From: JAKACA01 sp050010115 | Lineage (GTDB): Bacteria > Actinomycetota > Acidimicrobiia > Acidimicrobiales > Bog-793 | Reading direction: 5' to 3' | Length of the DNA: 29,253 bases | Assembly: GCA_050010115.1 (NCBI GenBank) | Contig: JBEKLQ010000043.1 | Coordinates: forward strand, 1 to 29,253 | In this document: positions 19,605 through 28,029 of the stretch, in pieces | Position numbering within the stretch: position 1 is the first letter of the stretch | Layout of the letters: every line of letters starts with the position of its first letter | Translations under genes and position numbers: made by a program | The notes under the pieces: generated by a model | The model's database searches: none | Told to the model about the DNA's origin: nothing | The model's input: only the letters and a program-made list of their open reading frames with translations

Positions 19605-20884
19605 AGGCACTCGTCTTCGAGCGGAACCTTCCCCGGTTCGCTGCCTCCCGCATCGCATCAGCAGTGGCCGGTTCCGGCCACGGTGTTGGCATCGGCCCGT
19701 TGGAGTTGTTGGAGGTCGATCCGCCCACCTTGCCCGGTGCGGGCTGGGTGAGACTACAACCACGGCTCGCAGGAATCTGTGGCTCGGATCTGGCCACGCT
19801 GGACGGCCGGTCGTCGCGCTACTTCGAGCACCTCGTGAGCTTCCCCTTCGTACCCGGGCACGAGATCGTGGGTGACGTGTCCGGTGGGCGCCTGGACGGC
19901 AAGAGAGCCGTCCTCGAGCCCGTGCTCGGTTGCGAAGCACGCTCGGTCTCACCGCTGTGCGCGGCGTGTGCTGCCGGCCGCAAGGGGTCATGCGAGCGGA
20001 TCGCCTTCGGATCACTCGCGCCGGGCCTCCAGACCGGGTACTGCGCCGATACGGGCGGCGGTTGGTCGACCGGTCTCGTGGCCCACGAGAGTCAGTTGCA
20101 CGAGGTGCCAGAGGGGTGGTCCGACGAGGCCGCTGTCATGGTGGAGCCGGCGGCATGCGCGGTCCACGCGGCATGCTCGTCGGCGACGGCCGGCGGGTGC
20201 AGCGTCGTCGTGCTTGGTGCCGGCACGCTCGGGCTGTGCACGGTGGCCGCACTGCGGGCGTTCTGTTTGCCAGGCACCCTGGTCGTCGCCGCCAAACACC
20301 CGGACCAGCGGCGGCTCGCCCGGGAGCTCGGCGCCGATCAGGTCGCCGAGCCGGACGAGATCATACGAGCCGCCCGTCGTTTGTCCGGCACCCTCGCGCT
20401 CGCCACCGACAGCGGGCGCATCGAACGCCTGGCCGGCGGAGTGGACATCGTCTTCGACTGCGTCGGCAGCCCGGAGTCGCTCGAGCAGTCACTCGCCATC
20501 ACCCGTCCCGGCGGCGACATCGTCCTCGTCGGGATGCCCGGGCAGGTGCGCGTCGATCTCGCACCGTTGTGGCAACGCGAGGTGGCGCTACGCGGCGCGT
20601 ACGCTTACGGCACCGAGTCCCGACCCGAGGGTGACCGTTCGACGTTCGACCTGGCATTCGAGCTCGTAGCCTCGGCTGGTCTGGAACGATTGGTGTCGGC
20701 CCGCTACCCGCTCCAGCGCTACGAGGAGGCGGTGGCACACGCTGCGGCCGCCGGCCGTCGCGGATCGGTGAAGATCGTGTTCGACTTGCGCCGGCAGCGC
20801 CCGGGTCGGACTCAACCAGGAGCCGGGGCGAGGCGACGAAGCACCGGCGCCGCCCGGCGCACATCCAATGAGGAGGCAGAGTGA
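19601..20884 (+). CDS. Zinc-dependent medium-chain alcohol dehydrogenase
   Basis: The 427-aa protein starts at ATG 19601, overlapping the previous stop as ATGA. Catalytic zinc ligands are visible: C60 in GICGSD and H87-E88 in VPGHEIV. Cysteines 111, 120, 123 and 131 can hold the structural zinc, and VVVLGAGTLGLC (203-214) is the NAD(P) loop. The last 45 residues are a basic tail (RRQRPGRTQPGAGARRRSTG) beyond the usual family end. These enzymes interconvert alcohols and aldehydes or ketones. Next to a fatty acyl reductase, a lipid alcohol or aldehyde is the likely substrate, but this is inference. It is coupled by GTGA to the next gene. Confidence 0.88.
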   Translation: MKALVFERNLPRFAASRIASAVAGSGHGVGIGPLELLEVDPPTLPGAGWVRLQPRLAGICGSDLATLDGRSSRYFEHLVSFPFVPGHEIVGDVSGGRLDGKRAVLEPVLGCEARSVSPLCAACAAGRKGSCERIAFGSLAPGLQTGYCADTGGGWSTGLVAHESQLHEVPEGWSDEAAVMVEPAACAVHAACSSATAGGCSVVVLGAGTLGLCTVAALRAFCLPGTLVVAAKHPDQRRLARELGADQVAEPDEIIRAARRLSGTLALATDSGRIERLAGGVDIVFDCVGSPESLEQSLAITRPGGDIVLVGMPGQVRVDLAPLWQREVALRGAYAYGTESRPEGDRSTFDLAFELVASAGLERLVSARYPLQRYEEAVAHAAAAGRRGSVKIVFDLRRQRPGRTQPGAGARRRSTGAARRTSNEEAE

Positions 20885-22470
20885 GCCCAAGGCCCGGCTT
20901 CGTGCTCGAGGTCGACCGGTCGACTCCGCCGACGCTCTTTTGGCGCGGGGAGGGCTTCGGGCTGGAGCGGCTGCCCGTGGGGAGCCGAGTGATCTACGGG
21001 CCCGAGCCGCTGCCGGCACTGAAGGACCCGGATGCCGCCATCCGCCACGCCCTTGACAACCCGCTCGGCGACAGTGCCCCGCTGCGATCCCTACTGCACC
21101 CGGGGATGAAGCTCACGATCGCGTTCGACGACATCTCCTTGCCACTTCCCCCGATGAAAGCGCCCGACGTCCGCCAGCGGGTGATCGAGGCGGTCCTCGA
21201 CATGGCGGCTGAAGCCGGGGTCGATGACGTCGTGTTGATCTGCGCCTTGGCCTTACACCGGCGGCTGACCGATGACGAGCTCCGCCACGCGCTGGGATCA
21301 CGGATCTTCGACGCGTTCGCTCCTCACGGGCTGCTCCAACAGCACGACGCCGAGGATCCGTCCAACCTCGTCCATCTCGGCCAGACCGATCAGGGCGAGG
21401 ATGTCGAGCTCAACAAGCGAGCGGTCGAGAGCGACCTGCTCGTGTACGTGAACATCAACCTCGTCGCCCTGGACGGTGGCCACAAGTCGGTGGCGACGGG
21501 CCTGGCGTCGTACAAGAGCCTCAAGCACCACCACAACGTCCGAACGATGCGGGCAAGCCGTTCGTTCATGGACCCCCGCCGCTCGGAGCTGCACTCGTCG
21601 AACTGGCGGATGGGCAAGCTGATCGCCGATGCCGGCGTCAAGATCTTCCAGATCGAGACGACGTTGAACACCGACACGTTCCCGGCCGAGATGCGTTTCC
21701 TCCAGCGCCGGGAGTGGGAGTGGACGCTGCGGGACCGTGCGACCTTCACGGCTTCCTCCAAGTCCCTGGAGCGGACGCCACCGGAGCTGGCGCGGCGGAT
21801 CTTCCACTCCGTCAAAGCGCCCCACGACCTGACGTCCGTGCAGGCAGGCGAAGTCGAGGCCGTCCACGACCGGACGCTGGAGCACGTGTTCCGCCAGCAG
21901 CTCGTGCCGGTGGAGGGCCAGACCGACATCTTGACGATGGGGCTCCCGTTCATCTGCCCCTACAACGTCAACTCGATCATGAACCCGATACTCGTGGCAT
22001 GCCTCGGGCTCGGCTACTTCTTCAACCTGTACCGCAACAAGCCCCTCGTCCGTGAGGGCGGTGTCTTGATCATGTCTCACCCCACGCCGTGGGCGTTCAA
22101 CCCCGTCCACCACCCGAGCTACATCGACTTCTTCGAGCAAGTTCTCTCGGAGACGACCGACCTGTTGCAGATCGAGTCCAAGTACGAGGCGGCATTCGCG
22201 ACCGACCCGTGGTACGTCCACCTGTACCGGACGAGCTACGCCTACCACGGTGTCCACCCGTTCTACATGTGGTACTGGTGCGCGCACGCCCTCGAGCACC
22301 TCGGCAAGGTGATCATCGTGGGCGGGGATCGGGCGGCGGTGAGGCGGCTGGGTTTCTCGCCGGCGTCGACGCTCGCTGACGCGTTGGAGATGGCCTCTGA
22401 CGTGGTCGGGCGTGACCCGTCGATCACGCACCTGCACGTTCCACCACTCCTGATCGCGGACGTGCAGTGA
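20881..22470 (+). CDS. Divergent LarA-like (DUF2088) protein
   Basis: The 529-aa protein begins at GTG 20881 (GTGA overlap). Its N-terminal half resembles LarA, the nickel-pincer lactate racemase: IAFDDISLPLP (around D83-D84), ALALHRRLTDDEL (H126), QQHDAEDP (H155), GGHKSVATGL (K202, matching the Lys that carries the cofactor) and KHHHN (H216-H218). The segment before GGHK is VNINLVALD, with no obvious match for the LarA His in PHYFAG, so it may not be a lactate racemase. The C-terminal half is long, with many aromatic residues (YMWYWCAHALEHLGK). LarA-like proteins are proposed to racemise or epimerise various 2-hydroxy acids. No larB/C/E cofactor genes are in the window. It lies inside a lipid-type operon. 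Confidence 0.78.
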   Translation: MSPRPGFVLEVDRSTPPTLFWRGEGFGLERLPVGSRVIYGPEPLPALKDPDAAIRHALDNPLGDSAPLRSLLHPGMKLTIAFDDISLPLPPMKAPDVRQRVIEAVLDMAAEAGVDDVVLICALALHRRLTDDELRHALGSRIFDAFAPHGLLQQHDAEDPSNLVHLGQTDQGEDVELNKRAVESDLLVYVNINLVALDGGHKSVATGLASYKSLKHHHNVRTMRASRSFMDPRRSELHSSNWRMGKLIADAGVKIFQIETTLNTDTFPAEMRFLQRREWEWTLRDRATFTASSKSLERTPPELARRIFHSVKAPHDLTSVQAGEVEAVHDRTLEHVFRQQLVPVEGQTDILTMGLPFICPYNVNSIMNPILVACLGLGYFFNLYRNKPLVREGGVLIMSHPTPWAFNPVHHPSYIDFFEQVLSETTDLLQIESKYEAAFATDPWYVHLYRTSYAYHGVHPFYMWYWCAHALEHLGKVIIVGGDRAAVRRLGFSPASTLADALEMASDVVGRDPSITHLHVPPLLIADVQ

Positions 22471-23381
22471 GCTTCCTACTCCGGCGCCCGACCCGCCCCG
22501 TCGGTGCCGAGCCGTTGCCGATCGAGCACACGCACGGGATCGACTACGACACGGCCTGGGCCCGGCGCTACCCCGTGCGCTTGGCCAGGGCGATGGTGCT
22601 CGACGACATCACACGGCCGCTTCTCAGAGTCGCTTGCTCGCCAACCATCCACGGCCTCGAGCACCTCGATCCGCTCGAGGCCCCGGTGATCCTCGCCGGC
22701 AACCACGCGAGCCACCTCGACACGGCCCTGCTGCTGTCCTGCCTCCCGCCTCGGATCCGGCACAACAGCGTCGTCGCTGCCGCAGCTGACTACTTCTTCG
22801 ACCGGCGCTGGAAGTCAGCCGCGTGGGCGTTCGTGCTCGGCGCGATCCCGATGGAACGCACCAAGGCGAACCGGCGATCCGCCGACCTCGCCGCCGAGTT
22901 GATCAACGACGGTTGGAGCCTCGTGATCTTCCCCGAAGGCGGCCGTACCCCTGACGGGTGGGGTCAGGAGTTCAAGGGCGGGGCGGCGTACCTGGCCAAG
23001 CGGTGCTCCGTGCCCGTTGTCCCAGTCCATATCCGAGGCACGCGGGCGATCATCGCCAAGGGATCGTCGAACGTGACACCAGGTCCGACGGAGGTTCGTT
23101 TCGGCGATGCCCTGTGGCCGGCGCCTGACGAGGATGCCCGGCGATTCTCCGCCCGCATCGAGAAGGCGGTGGCGATGCTGGCCGACGAGGCCGAGACCGA
23201 CTGGTGGTCGGCCCGGCGCCGGGCGGCGTCAGGGGCCACGCCGCCGGTCCGTGGACCGGATGCCTCACCGTGGCGGCGCGCCTGGGCGCTGCCGGAGTCG
23301 GCTGACCCGAACCCCAGGCGACCAAGGCGGCGCTCGGGCGGATCCAACGGGTCTGCCTGGCCCAGAAGCACGGGCGACTGA
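22467..23381 (+). CDS. PlsC-like 1-acyl-glycerol-phosphate acyltransferase
   Basis: The 304-aa protein starts at GTG 22467, overlapping the LarA-like stop as GTGA. The acyltransferase signature NHASHLD carries the catalytic H80 and D85, and FPEGGRTPDG (155-164) is the acceptor-phosphate binding motif. Between them lie GAIPMERTK and short hydrophobic stretches. The final 60 residues are basic and Pro-rich. Members transfer acyl groups from acyl-CoA or acyl-ACP to lysophospholipids or other lipid hydroxyls. As the last gene of a run containing a fatty acyl reductase, dehydrogenase and LarA-like protein, it may acylate the product of that pathway. It converges on the SDR gene at 23418. Confidence 0.88.
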   Translation: MSFLLRRPTRPVGAEPLPIEHTHGIDYDTAWARRYPVRLARAMVLDDITRPLLRVACSPTIHGLEHLDPLEAPVILAGNHASHLDTALLLSCLPPRIRHNSVVAAAADYFFDRRWKSAAWAFVLGAIPMERTKANRRSADLAAELINDGWSLVIFPEGGRTPDGWGQEFKGGAAYLAKRCSVPVVPVHIRGTRAIIAKGSSNVTPGPTEVRFGDALWPAPDEDARRFSARIEKAVAMLADEAETDWWSARRRAASGATPPVRGPDASPWRRAWALPESADPNPRRPRRRSGGSNGSAWPRSTGD

Positions 23382-23417
23382 CCCGTCCGCCTTGGGGCTG
23401 GTAGGCCCGCTAGCCCG

Positions 23418-24185
23418 CTACTTCAGCGTGGCGATCCCGCCGTCGACGGGCAGGATGACGCCGGTCACGTACGACGCGGCCCGGGAGGCGAGGAAGATCG
23501 CTGCACCGGCCATGTCGTCCGGCCGCCCGATGCGCTTGAGCGGCGCTCCGGCGGCGATGTGCTCGCCGAACAACTCCAGCGTGTGGGCCATCATCTTCGA
23601 CTCGAACGGCCCGGGAGCGATGGCGTTGACGGTGATCGTCGGCGCCAGCCGCTTGGCGAGGTGACGGGTCAACTGGTGCACGGCGGCTTTCGAGGCGGAG
23701 TACGAGAAGGTCTCGAGATCCGGGACCTGAATGCCATCGATCGAACCGATGTTGATGACTCGCGCTGGATCGTCTTGGGTGCCGGCTGCCTGCAGCAACG
23801 GCACGAGAAACCTCGTCAGGTGGAACACAGCCTTCACGTTCAGGGCCAGCACCCGCTCGAACGCAGCCTCGTCGAATTCGTCCAACGGCGCGCCCCAAGT
23901 CGCGCCGGCGTTGTTCACGAGAATGTCGAGGTGGTCCTCACGAGCGGCGATCTCGTCGGCCAGCCTCCGGCACTCCTCCTCTGTGGCCAGGTTGGCGGGC
24001 AAGGCGAAGCAGCTACCGCGCTGTGACAGCTCAGCCGCCACTTCTTCGCACACGTCGGCTTTACGCGAAGCGATGTAGACCTTCGCCCCGGCCTCGACAT
24101 AACCCGTGGCGATCATCTTGCCGATCCCGCGGGATCCGCCCGTGATAAGGGCGGTCTTACCCGCGATCGAGAACAGCCGGCTCAT
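23418..24185 (-). CDS. Short-chain dehydrogenase/reductase
   Basis: The 255-aa classical SDR has TGGSRGIG (15-22) for the cofactor, NNAG (91-94), active-site S148, Y162 and K166 (FSYSASK), and IAPGPFESKMM. It is similar in type to gluconate 5-dehydrogenase and 3-oxoacyl-ACP reductase enzymes. R41 in ASRK after the second strand suggests NADP(H). AGGAG lies 6 nt before the ATG. It is convergent with the lipid-type operon and separated from the PH-like gene upstream by 45 bp on the same strand, so it may belong to the regulator operon. Substrate is unknown. Confidence 0.88.
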   Translation of the reverse strand: MSRLFSIAGKTALITGGSRGIGKMIATGYVEAGAKVYIASRKADVCEEVAAELSQRGSCFALPANLATEEECRRLADEIAAREDHLDILVNNAGATWGAPLDEFDEAAFERVLALNVKAVFHLTRFLVPLLQAAGTQDDPARVINIGSIDGIQVPDLETFSYSASKAAVHQLTRHLAKRLAPTITVNAIAPGPFESKMMAHTLELFGEHIAAGAPLKRIGRPDDMAGAAIFLASRAASYVTGVILPVDGGIATLK

Positions 24186-24230
24186 GTAAGACTCCTCTGG
24201 TCGCCGTCAGTCTGGCTCAGGATCGTTGGG

Positions 24231-24611
24231 TCAGGATCGCCCTATCGCCGCTACCAGGCCGGCGGAATCCTCCGCGCTCACCTGCAGCCTCGTCAGTTTC
24301 ACGGGAAAGCCCATCATCAGGGCATGTTCGTGCGGATCGATCTCGATGGTGACGATGCCGGACATCGAGCCGTTGACGAGCCAACGCCCCCGCATACCGT
24401 GGATGCCGATCCCAAAGCCGATGATCTGGTCCTGGTAGGCCCGGGTGATCGACGCCCGCGGGATTCTTGCGCGAAAACCCCACCCCATCCTCACCACGAC
24501 ATCCGACGGATCCACGACGATTCGTGAACTCCCTGGGCCGAGACCCAGCAAGGACATGAGGAGCCGGAGGCCACCGTACGAGAACGCGAACTGCTGCGAG
24601 GAGTAGCTCAC
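24231..24611 (-). CDS. Small PH-like domain protein
   Basis: The 126-aa protein starts at GTG 24611, overlapping the regulator stop as GTGA. It is rich in beta strands (SSRIVVDPSDVVVRMGWGFR, IPRASITRAYQDQ, GRWLVNGSMSGIVTIEID) and ends in a short helix (SAEDSAGLVAAIG), a pattern seen in bacterial PH-like domains. There is no signal peptide or membrane helix. It is translated with a GntR-type regulator, which suggests a linked role, but its function is unknown. Confidence 0.65.
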   Translation of the reverse strand: MSYSSQQFAFSYGGLRLLMSLLGLGPGSSRIVVDPSDVVVRMGWGFRARIPRASITRAYQDQIIGFGIGIHGMRGRWLVNGSMSGIVTIEIDPHEHALMMGFPVKLTRLQVSAEDSAGLVAAIGRS

Positions 24612-25375
24612 GGCCCGCCGGCCTTGCGCTGGTCGGGAGGAAGTGTCCCCCAGTTCGCTGTCAGCTCGTAGGCGCCACCGCGTAGCAGGCTCCGCCGCCA
24701 CTCCACCGGGAGCCTTCCGGCGTACGCGAGCCGCTCGACCTCGAGCACCCCTTCAGTGGTCGCGAGCTGAAGCAGCTGCCGATCGCTCGGTGGGCACACG
24801 GCAGCCCGCACCCGCTCGCGGCCGCCAGTCACCCGTACGTCGCAACGCTCCGCCAACGCCTCGTACAGCGAACCGTGCGCAAGATCCGAACGCAGCAAGG
24901 CGCGTCTCGCCGTCGCCGTCAGTGTCACAGCCGAGCGGTCAAGCGACAGGGGTTGACCCCCGGCGAGCCGGAGCCGTTCGACCCACACCACCGCCGAAGT
25001 GGGTCCGACACCGAGCTGGCCTGCGGCCTCGGGGCCGGCGAGACCTTCGACAAACCGGAGCACTCGGCTCTCTTCGTCGAGACCGGCCGTCCGGATCGCC
25101 CGGGCCAGCTCCGGGGTTCCAAGAATCGGCTCGTCGAGCTCTCGCCTCACGACGAAGGTCCCGCTACCCCGCCGGGCGTCAACAAGCCCCTCGTCACGCA
25201 ACCGGCGAACGGCCTCGCGTACAGTCGCTCGGCTGACGTCGAACTCCGACGTCAGCTCCGACTCGGTTGGAAACCGCTCCCCGTACGCCCCCATCGCCAA
25301 CCGATCGCGCAGTTCCGTGGCGAGTTGGGCCCACAGCGGGGTCGGCTGACGCGGGTCGAGCAAGGTGGTCACCAC
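24608..25375 (-). CDS. GntR/HutC-family transcriptional regulator (UTRA domain)
   Basis: The 255-aa protein has an N-terminal GntR winged helix (PLWAQLATELRDRL, FPTESELTSEFDVSRATVRE, GLVDARRGSGTFV) over residues 14-77. A UTRA effector domain follows (FVEGLAGPEAAGQL, VVWVERLRLAGGQPLSLDR, LEVERLAYAGRLPVEWRRS). HutC-type regulators bind small metabolites. The GTG start lies 7 nt after TAGCGT (complement of 25383-25388), so a leaderless transcript is likely. Targets could be its own promoter, the PH-like gene and the divergently unlinked transporter pair upstream on the same strand. Confidence 0.88.
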   Translation of the reverse strand: MVTTLLDPRQPTPLWAQLATELRDRLAMGAYGERFPTESELTSEFDVSRATVREAVRRLRDEGLVDARRGSGTFVVRRELDEPILGTPELARAIRTAGLDEESRVLRFVEGLAGPEAAGQLGVGPTSAVVWVERLRLAGGQPLSLDRSAVTLTATARRALLRSDLAHGSLYEALAERCDVRVTGGRERVRAAVCPPSDRQLLQLATTEGVLEVERLAYAGRLPVEWRRSLLRGGAYELTANWGTLPPDQRKAGGP

Positions 25376-25382
25376 AAGGTCA

Positions 25383-25420
25383 ACGCTATCGTCCGCGACC
25401 CGTATGCTTCGAAGCGGACG
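25383..25420 (-). promoter_or_regulatory. Regulator promoter with overlapping inverted repeat
   Basis: TAGCGT (complement of 25383-25388) is a -10-like box 7 nt before the GTG start. CGTCCGC (25390-25396) and GCGGACG (25414-25420) form a 7-bp inverted repeat 24 bp centre to centre, and GCTTCGAAGC lies between them (25407-25416). Their place over the promoter suggests autoregulation. Confidence 0.45.
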
Positions 25421-25455
25421 GTGTCAATCATGTCCGTGCCGGCACGCGACAGGCC

Positions 25456-25917
25456 TCAGTGAGTGAGCAAGCCGACGAGGCACGACACCGCGAGCACGCC
25501 GAGAACCAACGAGGCCACACGGGCGATCCTGCGGTCACCCCGGCGGTGGTACACGACCGCAGCCGTGATGATCGCCGCGGCCGGTGTGCAAACAAGCAGT
25601 CCAAGGCCGACCTCCAAGAGTGCCGAGCCTGAGCCGTGGCTGAGCCCTCTCAGTGCGGCAGCGGTGCTGTTCGGGTACCTGCCTGGCCCCGCGATGGAAT
25701 GCAGCCCCCCGGTCGGGAGACGACGGAGCGCGAGTTCTTGCGCAGCCAGCCCGGCGACGATCACCACGCTGCTGGCCGCAAGACCGATTCTGAGCACGGT
25801 GGCGACCAACGACTCGACTCTGCGGATGGACTTCGTGGTTCGGGTGCTGACGTGCTCGGCCGCGCCAACGTCTCTGGCCTCGCCCAGGGCCTCCGGGAGA
25901 ACGGGCAGGTGACTCAT
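25456..25917 (-). CDS. DUF1634 membrane protein, partner of TauE/SafE transporter
   Basis: The 153-aa protein starts at ATG 25917, overlapping the transporter stop as ATGA. Three membrane helices are predicted (LRIGLAASSVVIVAGLAAQE, the ALLEVGLGLLVCTPAAAII region and VASLVLGVLAVSCLVGLL). Arg-rich loops and RIARVASLVL match the DUF1634 family, which usually follows TauE/SafE-type permeases. It probably forms part of the same transport complex, but its role has not been defined. A longer frame from 26025 lies inside the permease gene and is rejected. Confidence 0.82.
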   Translation of the reverse strand: MSHLPVLPEALGEARDVGAAEHVSTRTTKSIRRVESLVATVLRIGLAASSVVIVAGLAAQELALRRLPTGGLHSIAGPGRYPNSTAAALRGLSHGSGSALLEVGLGLLVCTPAAAIITAAVVYHRRGDRRIARVASLVLGVLAVSCLVGLLTH

Positions 25918-26870
25918 GCGATCCCCTTCCACAGCATCTGACAGCTGACGACTACGACCACGCCGACGAACACCCAGCCGACGGCTGCGCTGGCCAGTCT
26001 CGGCAACAATCGCCCGCCCGCCCATGCACCCAGCAGCACTCCGGCCGCCACGGGGCCTGCCAGGTACGGGTCGACGTCACCGCGCAGGAGATAGACGACC
26101 GACGCCGAAGCGGCAGTCACACCGATGAGAAGGTTGCTCGTCGCCATCGACACCTTGAGCGGGAGCCGCATGGCGACGTCCATCGCCGGGACCTTGAGCA
26201 CGCCCGAACCGATCCCGAGCAAGCCGCCAACGGTCCCGGCGACATACATGAGCGACAACCCCAGTAGCGGGCGATCGACGCCGTAGGCGATCTCCCGACC
26301 GCTGCTGCGGTCGGGGTACGTGCCGCCGAGGCCGAGGCGACCGGAGAGATCTGTTCGGCGCCGAGGGGCGTCGCCTTCGGCTTTGCAGCCCTGGCTCAGG
26401 ACCGTCGCGTCTGTGATTCGGCCAGCGGCGACTTCGCTCGCTTCAAACACGACCCGCTCCTCGCTGGCATCGTGGACGGCAGCGGCTGAGCGGAGGGTGC
26501 GCCGCAGCTTTCTTCCCATCTCGAACCCAGCGAGTGTCAGGACGCCTCCGAACACCGCGTACAGCACCCGAGGGTCCAGTCGGCCTGACAGCCAGGCGCC
26601 GGTCAACGCCCCCAGTGTGGTCGCCACGGCCAGCACGATCGCGATCCGCAGGTTCGCCCAGCCACTTTCGAGATTGCCAGGCGCGGCTGCAACCGACGTG
26701 GCCACGACCGCCACAACCGACGCTCCGATGGCGAGGCGGATGTCGACGCCGAAACCGAGTGTCAGTACCGGCACCACCACGACACCACCGCCGAGGCCCA
26801 GCAACGAGCCGAACAGTCCTGCAACGATGGACACCGCGAACAAGATCACCGAGAGTTCCACCGGTGTCAT
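25914..26870 (-). CDS. TauE/SafE (TSUP) family membrane permease
   Basis: The protein is 318 aa from ATG 26870 (frame also open to 26927). Two halves each carry the TSUP Gly-rich motif, LFGSLLGLGGGVVVVPVLTL near the N-terminus and TVGGLLGIGSGVLKVPAMDV in the second half, with about eight membrane helices in all. The central loop (about residues 125-190) is long and polar (EERVVFEASEVAAGRITDA). TSUP permeases move sulfonates, sulfite, thiosulfate or organic acids. No sulfur-metabolism gene is nearby, so the substrate is open. The DUF1634 partner follows by ATGA overlap, and a 7-bp palindrome lies upstream. Confidence 0.86.
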   Translation of the reverse strand: MTPVELSVILFAVSIVAGLFGSLLGLGGGVVVVPVLTLGFGVDIRLAIGASVVAVVATSVAAAPGNLESGWANLRIAIVLAVATTLGALTGAWLSGRLDPRVLYAVFGGVLTLAGFEMGRKLRRTLRSAAAVHDASEERVVFEASEVAAGRITDATVLSQGCKAEGDAPRRRTDLSGRLGLGGTYPDRSSGREIAYGVDRPLLGLSLMYVAGTVGGLLGIGSGVLKVPAMDVAMRLPLKVSMATSNLLIGVTAASASVVYLLRGDVDPYLAGPVAAGVLLGAWAGGRLLPRLASAAVGWVFVGVVVVVSCQMLWKGIA

Positions 26871-26908
26871 CGGGATCGTCCATCTCTCACGACGCCAGTC
26901 TACACAGT

Positions 26909-26926
26909 TGTACGGACAACCGTACA
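26909..26926 (-). promoter_or_regulatory. Candidate operator upstream of the permease
   Basis: TGTACGG and CCGTACA form a perfect 7-bp inverted repeat with a 4-nt spacer, 39 bp before the permease start. Spacing and symmetry suit a dimeric repressor. The linked GntR-type protein is a candidate, although its own promoter does not carry the same sequence. Confidence 0.5.
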
Positions 26927-27085
26927 TCCGAACAGCACCGCCTCGGCTAAGTCGCGGGGTCGGACATCGGGTACCTCGTAGAGGCCGGATCCCCGGCGGG
27001 AAGTCCTCGATTCGCTCGCCGGGTAGCGTTGCGACTGCTAACAGGCTGCGACCGCTGGTCGCCCGGCTCCTCCACCCCCATTCTC

Positions 27086-27970
27086 ATGCCCGAGCTCCCC
27101 GAAGTTGAACTGCTGTGCCGCCGCTTGGACGAGCGCGGCGCCGGTCGCACCATCAGTCGGCTCGACCTCGCCTCGTTCGCGGCGCTGAAGACTTTCGACC
27201 CGCCGCTGCGATCACTCGTCGGTCGGAGGTTCGAGGAGTGTCATCGGCGGGGGAAGTTCATCTGCGTCCAGCTCGGCGCCGTCGACGGATCGTCGGCCGA
27301 CCCGGAGTGGCTGGTCATCCACCTCGCCCGGGGCGGATGGGTCAAATGGCGCGACAAGCTCACGACGGCTCCCGTGAAGGTGGGGAGGGGGCCGTTGGCG
27401 TTGAGGGTGGGTTTCGAGGAGGGTGACGGGTTCGACGTAACCGAGATGGGTCACGAGAAACGCCTCGCAATCTGGACCGCCCACTCGCCTGACGACATCG
27501 AGCAGGTGGCGACGCTCGGGCCGGAGCCGCTCGATCCTGAGTTCACTGAAGAGCGGTGCGGGTCGATCCTCCGTGCCGAGAAGGCTTACCTCAAGCACGC
27601 CCTGTCTCGGCAGTCCGTGATCGCCGGTGTCGGCAACGCGTACTCCGACGAGGCGCTGCACGCTGCCCGGCTGTCACCGTTCAAGCCTGCTTCGAACCTC
27701 TCCGACGATGAGCTCTCCCGCTTGTACTCCTCACTCATCGCCGTATTGCGTGAGGCGATCGACCGTGCGGAGTCACTCGATCTCGATCAATTGAAGGACG
27801 GGAAGCGAGGGGCCATGCGCGTGCACGGTCGCACCGGCGAGGCCTGCCCGGTCTGCGGTGACGTCGTGCGGGAGGTCTCGTTCGCCACCCGCTCGTTGCA
27901 GTACTGCGCTACCTGCCAGACCGGCGGCAAACCGTTGGCGGACCGGCGGTTGTCGAGGCTGCTCAAGTAG
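27086..27970 (+). CDS. Fpg/Nei-family DNA glycosylase
   Basis: The 294-aa protein begins PELPEVE, so the catalytic N-terminal Pro (after Met removal) and Glu are in place; this fixes the start at 27086, since any longer form would bury the Pro. RRGKFI supplies the conserved Lys, IAGVGNAYSDE is the helix-two-turn-helix segment with the Asn, and the C-terminal zinc finger is CPVCGD with YCATCQ. Fpg/Nei enzymes remove oxidised bases (8-oxoguanine, formamidopyrimidines) and nick the abasic site. In place of the usual final PxTQ-R finger tip it ends RRLSRLLK after a TGGKPLADR turn, so it may be a subfamily beyond classical MutM. No Shine-Dalgarno site is seen. It converges on the Rsm22-type gene. 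Confidence 0.9.
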   Translation: MPELPEVELLCRRLDERGAGRTISRLDLASFAALKTFDPPLRSLVGRRFEECHRRGKFICVQLGAVDGSSADPEWLVIHLARGGWVKWRDKLTTAPVKVGRGPLALRVGFEEGDGFDVTEMGHEKRLAIWTAHSPDDIEQVATLGPEPLDPEFTEERCGSILRAEKAYLKHALSRQSVIAGVGNAYSDEALHAARLSPFKPASNLSDDELSRLYSSLIAVLREAIDRAESLDLDQLKDGKRGAMRVHGRTGEACPVCGDVVREVSFATRSLQYCATCQTGGKPLADRRLSRLLK

Positions 27971-28029
27971 CGTTCGACGTCGTCGATTCGGCAATCCCCA
28001 GCAGTGCCTCGTGTGGCCGCTCTTCATCA

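Noticed and set aside
21298..22437. 379-aa minus-strand frame inside the LarA-like gene
   Set aside because: It is a GC-bias shadow, rich in Arg, Val, His and Asp without any motif, opposite a well-supported gene.
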